Source: Montifringilla adamsi (taxonomy: Eukaryota; Chordata; Aves; Passeriformes; Passeridae). Taken from it: DNA of 64,000 bases. The notes beneath the pieces were generated by a model. That model did no database searches and was not told the origin of the DNA. It saw only the letters and a list, made by a program, of their open reading frames with translations. Within the stretch, counting starts at the first letter, position 1. Each line of letters begins with the position of its first letter. Positions 50,101 to 59,333 of the stretch are shown piece after piece. A program made the position numbers and the translations under genes. The stretch covers positions 15,438,494 through 15,502,493 of the forward strand of contig JAGGNK010003335.1 of NCBI GenBank assembly GCA_017590115.1, written 5' to 3'.

Positions 50101-53100
50101 ACCCCTGTGTAAGTCCCTTGGGCCATGTGAACTCCCTGGGGTTTGTCTCGGATTTGGTACTCCTCACCCTCATCCTTGCAAATAAGCAGGCACCACAGCC
50201 CTACTCTCCTGCAGCTGCTCAGAGCTCCCATCGCCACATGCCTGTTACTGCTGAAATCCTCTCCATCTGCCTAAATCATGCCCCAGGGATTTCTCAGCAG
50301 GAAACACCATATAAATACCCTCAACGATTCGTGCCCTGTTTATTATTTCCGATGTGGCTGTTACAAGCGTGACTGTCACAACCTCATTTGTAGAGCAGTG
50401 ACTGGCAGCCTGTCACCACTGCAGGGTGCACTGGGACCACACCATAACTGCTTCCATCTTCCCCAAGGCACCATTACTGCTTCTTCCCCAAGGCATCTGT
50501 CTCCTCCACCACCTGCAGACCACCCCCCCTCTGCCTGCCCCACCAGACCCTGCAGGCAAATTCAGAATGTGTCACCCACACATCAGGTGACAGCAGCAGC
50601 GGTGGCAATGCCAGCTGAGCCCCGTGCCGTGGAGGGAGCAGCTCCATGGGAGTGCTGGATGCCTCGTCTGGACACAGCCTGGCATCCCACCAGCGGCACA
50701 GGAGAGATGAGAGGGCAGTGCCTTGAGAACAACCCATGGGCCTGGGCACCCCCAGTGCTCTGCAGTCAGGTGCACAGCAGTCAGCAGTATTTCATACTCC
50801 TGAACTCCTGCCAGCCTTGCAGAGGGTGAAGCTCCTGCAGCAAGGCACCGCTACTGGTGTGGGGCTAAGGCACTGCCCACTTGTCCCCATCCCCACAGGC
50901 ATGGGCACAGCCCGGCTGCTTCCCTTGGGGCTGCACCTCCCTGGGACCCAGGGCTGTTTCCCAGAGCCACACACACCAAAGGATACTAAAACTTTGATTT
51001 GTGATTTCAAAATTCCACAGGTTTATCCTCAGGTCGTCCGCTGACATGTAGGTCTCATAGTCGCTGTTGACGGAGATGGAGTTGATGTGGTAGGTGTGCG
51101 CGTTGGCAAACACCCTCCGGGGAGTGGCCTCCACCATCAGGTCCATGGGCCGAAGCACGGGCACCTGCAGGGCGAGGAGAGAGCGTCAGCACCCATGGAC
51201 AGGGTCCAGCCAGCTGCCCCAGGCCAGGCCAGCCCCTGGCAGGGGGGCATGGCCTCACGGGGTCCCACTGAGCTCTGGCTGCCAGTGCTTCTATCCACTC
51301 ACCCCTAACAGGCCTCTCCAGGGAAACCTAATGCCTTCCCACCTGTATGACAGAAGGACAAGCAGACCCAAAATCTAATTTTGAGAGAGGCTCCAGGATG
51401 GTTAGAGCACAGTGAAGCAGTGAGAGCCCAGTAAACCAGGCTCTGATCTTGCTGCAGCAACTGTTCCAGCTTTGAAACAAACAAACAAAAAAAACCAAAA
51501 TGAAGAACCTCTTCTTCCTCATTTTGTCACTGTTGGCCAGGATCTGAAATTCCTGGAGCATTTCTGACAGAAAAACCTTGCTTGACAGAGCCAGGTCAGC
51601 ACGTTTTTTCTTTAAATGTTTTCGCATTTGTCTCACAGTGAAGTGATGGAGGTAAGAGATGAGAAGGGACAGGGAAGGACCAGGAACAGAGCTATGGGTG
51701 TTTGCCTTTAGCTAAATCAGCATAACCCAGTGGGGAGTGGGGAGATGCAGAGGGGATCACGTGTGTGAGGAGTGGGGTCAGTGATAACTTTGGACACAGA
51801 GAGTGTGCCAGCCCATGCTCCTGCTTGCCAGTGAGCTGTTTCCTCCAGCTGCTCCATTCCTTGTATAATGTGTGTGCTGCCTGAGGAGATTTCCCTTGGC
51901 TGCAGAGGTGGGGATGGGAGTGATGGGCAGTCAGGAATTTGCTGGGAGCAGATGGTGAGCTCGTTCCCCAACAGCAGCACAGGGATCCTGCAGCACAGGG
52001 GACCCTGGCTCGGGACAGCCAAGGGGAGCAGCTGCCCAGCCAGGCCTCAGCCACAGTGGAGACACCAACCAATGGGACAATGTGACAGCAACTGGAACTG
52101 GGTCTTGTGGTTTTTTGAAGCAGGCACAGGCCAAGTGAGCTTCTGCCTAACCCACCCAGATCAATCAGCGCTGCCACAACAAGCCTGAACAGCAGAGACC
52201 TCCTTGTGCCCCCCTGCTCCAGCTCCAGAGCCCACCTCAGGACAGGCTCTGGTGTCACACACACCCATTTTTAAATGGTAATTCAGTTTAACAAAGCTCA
52301 TCAAGTACACAGAAAGACTGTGTCAAAGAAAATAAAACACTACTAAATTCAATTACTTTCTGTTTTCAGGAAGGGGGGCAATGCCAGTCACTTTTCATTT
52401 AAAACAAAGGAAATCTTAATTTTGATTCCTGCTTCTAGCAGGTACCCCATGCCGAAGACCTGCCACTCACTCCAAGCACACATGACACTTGTGCATGACA
52501 CACATCCCCCTCTGCTGAGAGCTGCCCCGCTCCCCCAGCCCAGCCCCCTGCTCCACAGCAGCACGGCCGGAGCTCAGCGTGCTCCACAGGATTTGGTCAA
52601 GTGGGATTAGTCAAGCTGAAGCTCGGATTGACCCCAGCCTTGAGTCTCCGAGAAGGAAACTGTAATCCGGTCCCTGCAAATCAGGGAGCAGGGGAGTGCT
52701 CAGGGATAAATCCAGTGAGTTTTCCACCTGCCCCAGCGGCTCAGCTCCTCCAAGCACACTCCCCAGAATTCAGTTCCAACCTCCATAAGTTATATTCCGT
52801 GATTGCCCAATGCCATCTCAAGCTTAGCATTTTGCAGACAAAATGAGCATCAAGCACTGTTTTCATGGCAGACTTCACAGTGCGAAGTGACAACTTCACA
52901 CTGCTCAGAATTTTGTCACATTTGACCTGCCCTGTGACATGCAGAAGGGACCTTCCTGCAGGAGGACAAAGCTGCTGCCTCACTGCTCGTCCACGCAGCT
53001 GATGGAGTTGCTGCCTCCATCTCTTGTCCCCGCCTTGTCACTGAAATGCTCTGCAGAACGTGTACAAGAAAAAGAGGCAAATCTCTCTGCTGAGGCAGAA

Positions 53101-56100
53101 AGGCAGCAGCAGCACAGCCGACCTCCTCCAAGGCATCTCCATCACAGCCCCTCTGGGACTGCTGTCAGGGCAATCAGAGGCAGCGGGGCACAGCACAGCA
53201 TCCCTGGGAAACTGCACGGGGGCCAAGAAATCTGAGTGCTTCCACAAAATGGAGACACAAACCAGGATTTATCATGGAATTTGCTGGAACAGAGAGAGTG
53301 GAGTGGCAGCTCTTCAGAGAGGGCTCTGTGACAGCCTCAAACACAAGGAAAGAGGCACACGCTGCACCCCCAGCAGCAGCACCGCCTGCAGCAAGCACCC
53401 ACAGCACCCAGCACCTGCCCCCGGGGCAGGGCACTTGGGGTGTCACCCCAGACTGCCCTGCACTGGGAGCGACCAAAGCCAACACATCCTCTCTTTGGAA
53501 AGGTTTAAGCCCTGGATGTCACTTGTGTTAATTATCTCCTAGTATGTCCCAAGGCACAGGTACAGCGAGTGGAACTCAGGAGCACACCAAGGTAGTTACA
53601 CAAGGTCAGAGGGCTGCAGCTATTAGACTGGGGGTGATTCAAATCACCAGAGCTCTACTAATGACAGCAAACACCTCACTACACAGCCTGAGCAGAGTTA
53701 AATATTCTCTTTGCACTGTGTGGGTTAGAAATTCTTCAGAGGATGATGTTCATCAAGTGCATTTAAACCATTAAGCCAAATGGATGAGAAATTATGGCAG
53801 CAAGGTGCATTAAAACCCTTTTTTCACTTGTCTGTGGTTAAAAATTAAACCATAGATGGACGTGGCTTTAATTTAAAGCATACCCATCACAGGACAATTA
53901 CATGTCAGATTAACACCAAGCTGCAGCAAAACGGTTACAGCTATTGTAAATATCTGTCTAAGTAAAATCATCAAAACATTAGATCAAAGGGGGCTGGTGG
54001 AAGACTCAATCTTCTGTCCTCAGGGAGCACAGGCACTGCACAGCAGACACCAATAAGCATCACACCGAGCACTCAAAGCGTGTTTGACCTCCCGGTGCCC
54101 TGCGCCTCGGCCGGCCGCTCGCCAGGGGCAGGAGGGGCAGCGCTGACCCCAGTGCAGTGGCAGACACCAAAGAGCAGCTCCTCCAGCCACACCGCACTGA
54201 GCTGCTGCCAGCAGCGCACGGGCTGAAAGCAAAACAGAGGCTGAAACTTTCAAGGCAGGGAGTGGACTCCAACCCTGTTCAGTTCTCTGATATCTCAGCA
54301 TGACTTTCTACAGGGGAGAAAGAAATCCCAGGGCCTTCCCAGTGTGTTTGAGCAGAGAAGGAAGCACCACCTGGGATAACATCCTTAACACTGCTGCCTT
54401 TCAAATCCTGCCTCCCAGCCTGCCAAGGGCTGACAGCCCCAGCTCTGACAGCCAGGCACTGAGCAAACCTCTCCAACGGGCTGTCAGGTATCACCATGTT
54501 AGGCTGGAAATGCTGCCTGAAACTTAACAGCAGATACACATCTACATGAAATAAATGCTCTCTTGCTGTGTAAAGAAAAACACTGCCAGTCACCAGGAAC
54601 AACCCTGTACAGAGACAAGAATTAACTGCCTGCCCAGGGTTCTCAATGGCTTCATGCACAATGGAACTGGGACCCATAAAATGAGTCATAGTAATCATAG
54701 CACAATCATAGTAATAATTTCATATGTATAAATATAAAACCCACAAGTACTCAAAATGCAAATTCGGACAGGGTGTTAATAAATTACAAGCTGGTCTGGT
54801 CTGATTAAGGTCATGACCAGGAGGAAAACTCATTTGGAGGAAGTACTTCTGCTCCTACAGCAGCAGCTACATTTGGGAATGCTCCAAGCTGGGAGAGCTT
54901 CTGCCCTGCCTCCTCCTGGGATGGGCACAGCCCGTGGGGCAGCACAGCACACTGCGGCACCAGACACGGGACACGCTGCCCTGCATCAGCACAGCCCTGG
55001 CAGCCCTGGCAGCTCCCTCGTCACTGCCAAGCCCCTGCAGCAGTCACAGCACCGGAGGCTGCCTTCGGCACCAACCGAGCACGGCACTGCAGATCCCACG
55101 GCAGGCCCCACGGCACTGCAGATCCCACGGCAGGCCCCACGGCACTGCAGATCCCACGGCAGGCCCCATGGCACGACGGCACTGCAGATCCCACGGCAGG
55201 CCCCACGGCACGATGGCACTGCAGATCCCATGGCACACAAGGGACACCAGCAGCAGTTTCCATCCCAGACCCCGCAGGGAACAGCTCCTCAGCCACCACG
55301 GTCCCCCCACACTCACCCGCAGCACGGTGATCATGGAGGGGTCTCGGAGACGGCCATCCTCATCCTTGAGGTTGTATCCCTCTGGTCTCTTGTCCCGCTC
55401 GCTGACCTTCCATAGCTTCACAGTCTTATCTGGGGGAGGAGAGAGGAGAGCATCAAGGTGGCTGCTCCCCGAGCCACCCACTGACAGATGTGCCAAGGCA
55501 GGAAAACCTCCTGTGCCCCAGTGCCATTGCTGGCAGAGGTGACAGGGGTACCTGTGCCCCAGTGCCATTGCTGGCAGAGGTGACAGAGGTACCTGTGCCC
55601 CAGTGCCATTGCTGCCAGAGGTGACAGGGGTACCTGTGCCCCAGTGCCACTGCTGCCAGAGGTGACAGGGGTACCTGTGCCCCAGTGCCACTGCTGCCAG
55701 AGGTGACAGGGGTACCTGTGCCCCAGGGGCGCTGCTGGCGGAGGTGACAGGGGTACCTGTGCCCCAGTGCCATTGCTGCCAGAGGTGACAGGGGTACCTG
55801 TGCCCCAGTGCCATTGCTGGCAGAGGTGACAGGGGTACCTGTGCCCCAGTGCCATTGCTGGCAGAGGTGACAGAGGTACCTGTGCCCCAGTGCCATTGCT
55901 GCCAGAGGTGACAGGGGTACCTGTGCCCCAGTGCCACTGCTGCCAGAGGTGACAGGGGTACCTGTGCCCCAGTGCCATTGCTGGCAGAGGTGACAGGGGT
56001 ACCTGTGCCCCAGTGCCATTGCTGGCAGAGGTGACAGGGGTACCTGTGCCCCAGTGCCACTGCTGGCAGAGGTGACAGGGGTACCTGTGCCCCAGTGCCA

Positions 56101-59100
56101 CTGCTGGCAGAGGTGACAGGGGTACCTGTGCCCCAGTGCCATTGCTGCCAGAGGTGACAGGGGTACCTGTGCCCCAGTGCCACTGCTGGCAGAGGTGACA
56201 GGGGTACCTGTGCCCCAGTGCCACTGCTGCCAGAGGTGACAGGGGTACCTGTGCCCACAGCGAGCTGCGGGTGCACAGCCCTGCGGAGGAGCACAGCTGT
56301 GCAGGGCACACCTCAGGGCCCTGAGGCTGACAGGGTGTCTGTACTCACCCAGAGTGACACTGACCTTCCCCTCCCAGACCTGTGCAGAGCCCAGCTCTCA
56401 CCAGGACTGAAGGCAGCTCCCACCCCAGCAGCTCCCTGTCTCCTCCCAGCATCCCACCCCCTGTGCCACAGAGCCCCTGCAGAAAGAACACCAGGAACAC
56501 GTGGGGTAACTCTGAATAATGCTGTTTTCTGCGCTCCCTCCTGGCAGGGACTCCATCCATAGTTTATCATCACTTCCACCAGGTTTCATACAAAACCCCA
56601 TCATCCATCTTCATTTTCTCTTTTACACAGCAACTCCAAAGCAGTGTAAATTAATTTTGTTTTTATTAACATGCTCTATTTTGGGGGGGGGTGGTTCACT
56701 ATAAAATGTTAGTGTAATAGTAAGAGCAAAAAGAAACAGTATAACACAGGAGTATTTCCAAATTAATTGTTTTGATAACCTGCCTGCATATGGAACACCA
56801 CCCAAATGGAAGGGTAATATCCCTGTTAATCAAAAAACTATTTAAAAACTCAATTAACAGAACATTATGCTGTATAATTAATCTTCATTTCATTTCAATG
56901 ATTCTCCCCCAAATGAGTTTAATAAGTCTTTGAATTTTATTACAATGATCAATAGAGTTAATTCTATAACACAAGGTAAGTTGGTTATGGAATATAATTA
57001 GACCCCTCCTTTTCCCCTGAAGTAATTAAGTCACATCCATCTTAAGGTCCCATTCATCCCAAGTAATATTCCGAGATCCTCATGATACTTATCAGAACAT
57101 AACATGGAACTGCTGAGCCCAACGTGACTGCAAATTGAAACAAAACACCTGCAGTTTGTCTTAAAAAAAAAAAAAATAAAAATCCCAGGATCCTGAGAAT
57201 AAAACCCATAAGTTGCTGTCAGGGCAGAAGCCTCCCTCTCTCCCTCAAAGGGAGGGGCTGCTGTGAAATACACCTGGTGCACAGGGATGGAGCTCTGCCA
57301 GACCCACTGCCCCAAGACACCTGAGTGACCCTGCAGGGAGAGTTTTTAGCCACTATTTCCCCGAATAAACAGCACAGAGAAGAGCAGGCCGGGCGGTGGA
57401 GCCCAGGGCTGGGCGGCGGGCAGCGTGCCACGTACCGTTGGTGGAGAGCAGGAAGTAGGCCGCGTTCTGCTGCGGCAGCCATCGGATCTTGTTGATCTTC
57501 TCCTCAATCTCCAGGCTCTTCAGGTAATCGAACTCCGGCTCGTGGCTCTGGAAGGTGCTGTAGACATTGTACTCTCCCCGGCGGTGGGGCTGGTTCTTGC
57601 TCTGCGAGGGACAGGGGAGCTGGCTCAGGGCGCTGAGGCAGCGAGCGCAGGGCCGGACGCCCGGCACGGCCTCCGTGACACCGCGGCTCAGCCAGCTCGG
57701 AGGGGAGGGAATGGAGCAGAAACACAGCAAGAATGGAGCGGCAATGGAGAGGGAATGGAACGGGAACACAGTGGGAACGGGTAAGAAATGGAGAGGGAAT
57801 GGAGTGGAAACAGACAGGGAACGCAGAGGGAATGGATCCCACCCCAGTCTGTCCCCAGTGCCAGCTCCTGCCTGTGCTGAACCCAGGCACAGGAGAGCTG
57901 CTGGCAGCAGCTGCAGCCACAGGATGGGCAGCCTTGGTTTGGGTGGGTGGCTGGAGCCCCACGTGTCCCCTTGAACAGGAGCTGCGTGGATACATTCAGA
58001 ATTATGCTGGAGGCTTAAAGTTCAGGAAAAGCAGTAGAATAATGAAATGAGAGGAAAAGGAGAAATTCACTAGTGCTGGAAAGGCTGATGAGGTGTCTGC
58101 ACATGTGATGGTCAACCACTGAGTTCTCTTAAGTGTATGTAGAAATAATTTTAAAGCCTTAACTTTGACATAAATTTAAAACCATCATTGGACCATGACC
58201 TGTCTCATGCCCAGGTCTGATGCCTTGCTTCCAGAGCAGCTGAGGACAGGTCCCACTGACTCAGAGCAGAGCAGCTAACTGGGACAGCTTTGGAAATGGT
58301 GGGGGCCATCCCAGGTGGCAGGAGCTGGCACAGCTCCCCCTGCCAGGCTGGCAGGGTGCCCGCCAGCGCAGGGCCATGCTGAGGGCTGAACACACGCTTC
58401 TCCAGCAGGCACAGCCTCCAGCTTCCAACAAAGCATTTGCTAGCACTTCCTGAGCAAAGTTTTGGAAGGGAAACTTAATTGTTGCATCCATCTACACTGG
58501 TGGATGGCAGAATTTTGGTGGCATGATGGGTTTTGGGGTGGTGTCATCACCAAGGTGGGCACTCGTCACACACTCAGATGTGCTGCCTGGTCCCTGTTAC
58601 ACATGGAGCAGAGGGATGCAGGCAATGTGATGTTTGGAAGGTGTTTGGCAGGAGGAAATCTGTCTTGCTTCCAGAGCAGCTGAGGACAGGTCCCACTGAC
58701 TCAGAGCAGAGCAGCTAACTGGGACAGCTTTGGAAATGGTGGGGGCCATCCCAGGTGGCAGGAGCTGGCACAGCTCCCCCTGCCAGGCTGGCAGGGTGCC
58801 CGCCAGCGCAGGGCCATGCTGAGGGCTGAACACACGCTTCTCCAGCAGGCACAGCCTCCAGCTTCCAACAAAGCATTTGCTAGTACTTCCTGAGCAAAGT
58901 TTTGGAAGGGAAACTTAATTGTTGCATCCATCTACACTGGTGGATGGCAGAATTTTGGTGGCATGATGGGTTTTGGGGTGGTGTCATCACCAAGGTGGGC
59001 ACTCGTCACACACTCAGATGTGCTGCCTGGTCCCTGTTACACATGGAGCAGAGGGATGCAGGCAATGTGATGTTTGGCAGGAGGAAATCTGGCCCTGCTG

Positions 59101-59333
59101 ATGTTAACAGCTACTTTTCAGCTTGTTGTATGCCAGGAGAGCCCTGAGCTTAGGAGTGACACAGGCGGATTAGGGAACAGCAGGACGCTTCACTTAAAAG
59201 GCTAAAATGGGCATTTTGCATTCACTGGCACTTACCTCCTGCTCACGTTGAAATATTACAACCCGGCCCCCCTTGTCCCCTGTTGCCAGTAACTCTCCAG
59301 TGTGGTTGAACTCAACTGTGGAGATGATGTCAG
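46842..59333 (-). CDS. PPP2R2B: PPP2R2B, PP2A regulatory subunit B55-beta (5' end outside window)
   Basis: PPP2R2B is a seven-bladed WD40 propeller that targets the PP2A A/C dimer to substrates; the gene is mainly neuronal, and a CAG expansion at its 5' end causes human SCA12. Eight minus-strand exons, in coding order: 59333-59236, 57601-57436, 55429-55317, 51164-50987, 49660-49496, 48416-48247, 47728-47637 and 47121-46842. All junctions are GT-AG and phases agree. They encode 419 residues equivalent to human 25-443. The missing 24 residues (MEEDIDTR onward) are coded by upstream exon(s) not found up to 64000, as expected from the very long 5' introns. Assignment to beta rather than alpha, gamma or delta rests on [20 protein letters not shown] near the C-terminus and on gene order. 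The protein ends [11 protein letters not shown]. Differences from the human sequence I recall include SKNQPHRRG for SKNQVHRRG and DPSMITVLR for DPATITTLR. Confidence 0.95.
47122..47636. other. PPP2R2B: PPP2R2B intron, nothing notable seen
   Basis: A 0.5-kb intron. No element recognised. Confidence 0.6.
47637..47728 (-). CDS. PPP2R2B: PPP2R2B exon
   Basis: Ninety-two bases: [20 protein letters not shown] then [10 protein letters not shown] and a split Ser codon. The residues match human B55-beta as I recall it. Donor GTGAGC. Confidence 0.96.
47729..48246. other. PPP2R2B: PPP2R2B intron, nothing notable seen
   Basis: A 0.5-kb GC-rich intron. No element recognised. Confidence 0.6.
48247..48416 (-). 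CDS. PPP2R2B: PPP2R2B exon
   Basis: It encodes [40 protein letters not shown] and [17 protein letters not shown], with the first Phe codon split. It contains the WD-type motif VKVWD. Donor GTGAGT. Confidence 0.96.
48417..49495. other. PPP2R2B: PPP2R2B intron, nothing notable seen
   Basis: A 1.1-kb intron with a direct repeat of CCAGGCTCCCAGCACAC/CCGGGCTCCCAGCACAC words near 48959-49040. No mobile element recognised. Confidence 0.55.
49496..49660 (-). CDS. PPP2R2B: PPP2R2B exon
   Basis: It encodes [40 protein letters not shown] and [14 protein letters not shown], with split Asn and Phe codons at the ends. It is strongly conserved; [10 protein letters not shown] stands where I recall SALCDRHTK in human. 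Confidence 0.96.
49661..50986. other. PPP2R2B: PPP2R2B intron with a short tandem duplication
   Basis: A 1.3-kb intron. It contains the 77-bp offset duplication described separately. Nothing else recognised. Confidence 0.6.
49691..49830. repeat. Tandem duplication, 77-bp offset
   Basis: A segment starting CTGCTGATGTCTCTGGCACC and running to CTTCTCCTCACCCATG occurs at about 49703 and again at about 49780, with identical sequence over nearly 50 bases. An AGCCC microrepeat lies between the copies. Confidence 0.88.
50987..51164 (-). CDS. PPP2R2B: PPP2R2B exon
   Basis: It encodes [40 protein letters not shown] and [19 protein letters not shown], then a split Asn codon. The donor is A/GTATCC, weak at +5. 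The joint to the next exon gives QSFNIVDIK, as in human. Confidence 0.96.
53740..54000. promoter_or_regulatory. A/T-rich island with RUNX and TCF/LEF-type motifs
   Basis: An A/T-rich stretch stands out from the surrounding intron. TGTGGTTA (53833-53840) fits the RUNX consensus, and AGATCAAAGG (53981-53990) fits TCF/LEF. Both are short motifs, so an enhancer role is only a candidate. Confidence 0.3.
55081..55233. repeat. 29-bp minisatellite, about 5 copies
   Basis: The unit is ACGGCACTGCAGATCCCACG followed by GCAGGCCCC. Three perfect copies start at 55081, 55110 and 55139; two more follow after 8-base ATGGCACG-type insertions. The array ends 84 bases from a PPP2R2B exon, on its donor side. 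Confidence 0.93.
55317..55429 (-). CDS. PPP2R2B: PPP2R2B exon between two minisatellites
   Basis: It encodes [20 protein letters not shown] then [18 protein letters not shown]. It contains the VKLWK WD motif. Minisatellites lie on both sides: 78 bases upstream of its acceptor and 84 bases downstream of its donor on the gene strand. Confidence 0.96.
55507..56254. repeat. 41-bp minisatellite, 18 copies, in a PPP2R2B intron
   Basis: The GTACCTGTGCC word recurs every 41 bases exactly from 55548 to 56245, giving 18 units. Units differ at three main positions (ATTGCTG/ACTGCTG, CTGGCAG/CTGCCAG, CAGGGG/CAGAGG). The variant order of units 1-4 recurs in units 8-11, so a 287-bp higher-order repeat exists. 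Three units span 123 bases, so the array is open in long frames; these are not evidence of a gene. Confidence 0.96.
56700..57110. promoter_or_regulatory. A/T-rich island, candidate conserved noncoding element
   Basis: About 400 A/T-rich bases lie in an otherwise GC-rich region without simple-repeat structure. ATAATTAAT (56874-56882) is a POU/homeodomain-type site, and several TTAAT/ATTAA words surround it. Conservation cannot be judged from one sequence. Confidence 0.3.
57436..57601 (-). CDS. PPP2R2B: PPP2R2B exon
   Basis: It encodes [40 protein letters not shown] and [15 protein letters not shown], with the following Asp codon split. Acceptor CCCTCGCAG; donor GTACGT. Confidence 0.96.
57700..57830. 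repeat. Degenerate purine-rich repeat
   Basis: Irregular repeats of GAATGGAG, GGAACACAG and GAGAGGGAATGG words make a G/A-rich strand. Unit length varies, so this is a degraded tandem repeat. Confidence 0.6.
58221..59092. repeat. Recent 440-bp tandem duplication
   Basis: Copy 1 is 58221-58660 and copy 2 is 58661-59092, offset by exactly 440 bases. I see very few differences: TGCCTTGC against TGTCTTGC at the start, TAGCACTT against TAGTACTT at 58445/58885, and a short deletion near the end of copy 2. Identity is about 99%. It is either a very young duplication or an assembly artefact. The paired minus-strand frames across it are not genes. Confidence 0.95.
59236..59333 (-). CDS. PPP2R2B: PPP2R2B exon, first one visible
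   Basis: It encodes [20 protein letters not shown] then [12 protein letters not shown], starting inside an Ala codon; acceptor CTTTACCAG, donor GTAAGT. It corresponds to human residues 25-56, the first propeller blade. The preceding exon (SFLRDHSYATE) is not found in the window. Confidence 0.96.

Larger units (their letters stand above)
51165..55316. other. PPP2R2B: PPP2R2B 4.2-kb intron
   Basis: Mostly GC-moderate sequence. It contains an A/T-rich island (53740-54000) with RUNX and TCF-type motifs, an octamer ATGCAAAT at 54756-54763, and a 29-bp minisatellite (55081-55233). No exon or mobile element recognised. Confidence 0.55.
55430..57435. other. PPP2R2B: PPP2R2B 2-kb intron
   Basis: It is made up of the 41-bp minisatellite (55507-56254), a GC-moderate stretch, and a markedly A/T-rich island at about 56620-57190 that includes an A-run at 57163-57175. 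Confidence 0.75.
57602..59235. other. PPP2R2B: PPP2R2B 1.6-kb intron
   Basis: It contains GGGAATGGAG-type purine-rich repeats at about 57700-57830 and the 440-bp tandem duplication at 58221-59092. Nothing else recognised. Confidence 0.7.

Noticed and set aside
55507..56254. CRISPR-like array of regular repeats
   Set aside because: Units are contiguous 41-bp tandem copies without unique spacers, inside an intron of a vertebrate gene.
55044..56309. Minus-strand 421-codon frame as a separate gene
   Set aside because: It is the 41-bp and 29-bp tandem repeats read through a real PPP2R2B exon. The repeat explains the open frame; no independent domain is present.
58261..58931. Two identical 76-codon frames as a duplicated gene
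   Set aside because: They are copies of an intronic 440-bp duplication, without homology or gene structure.
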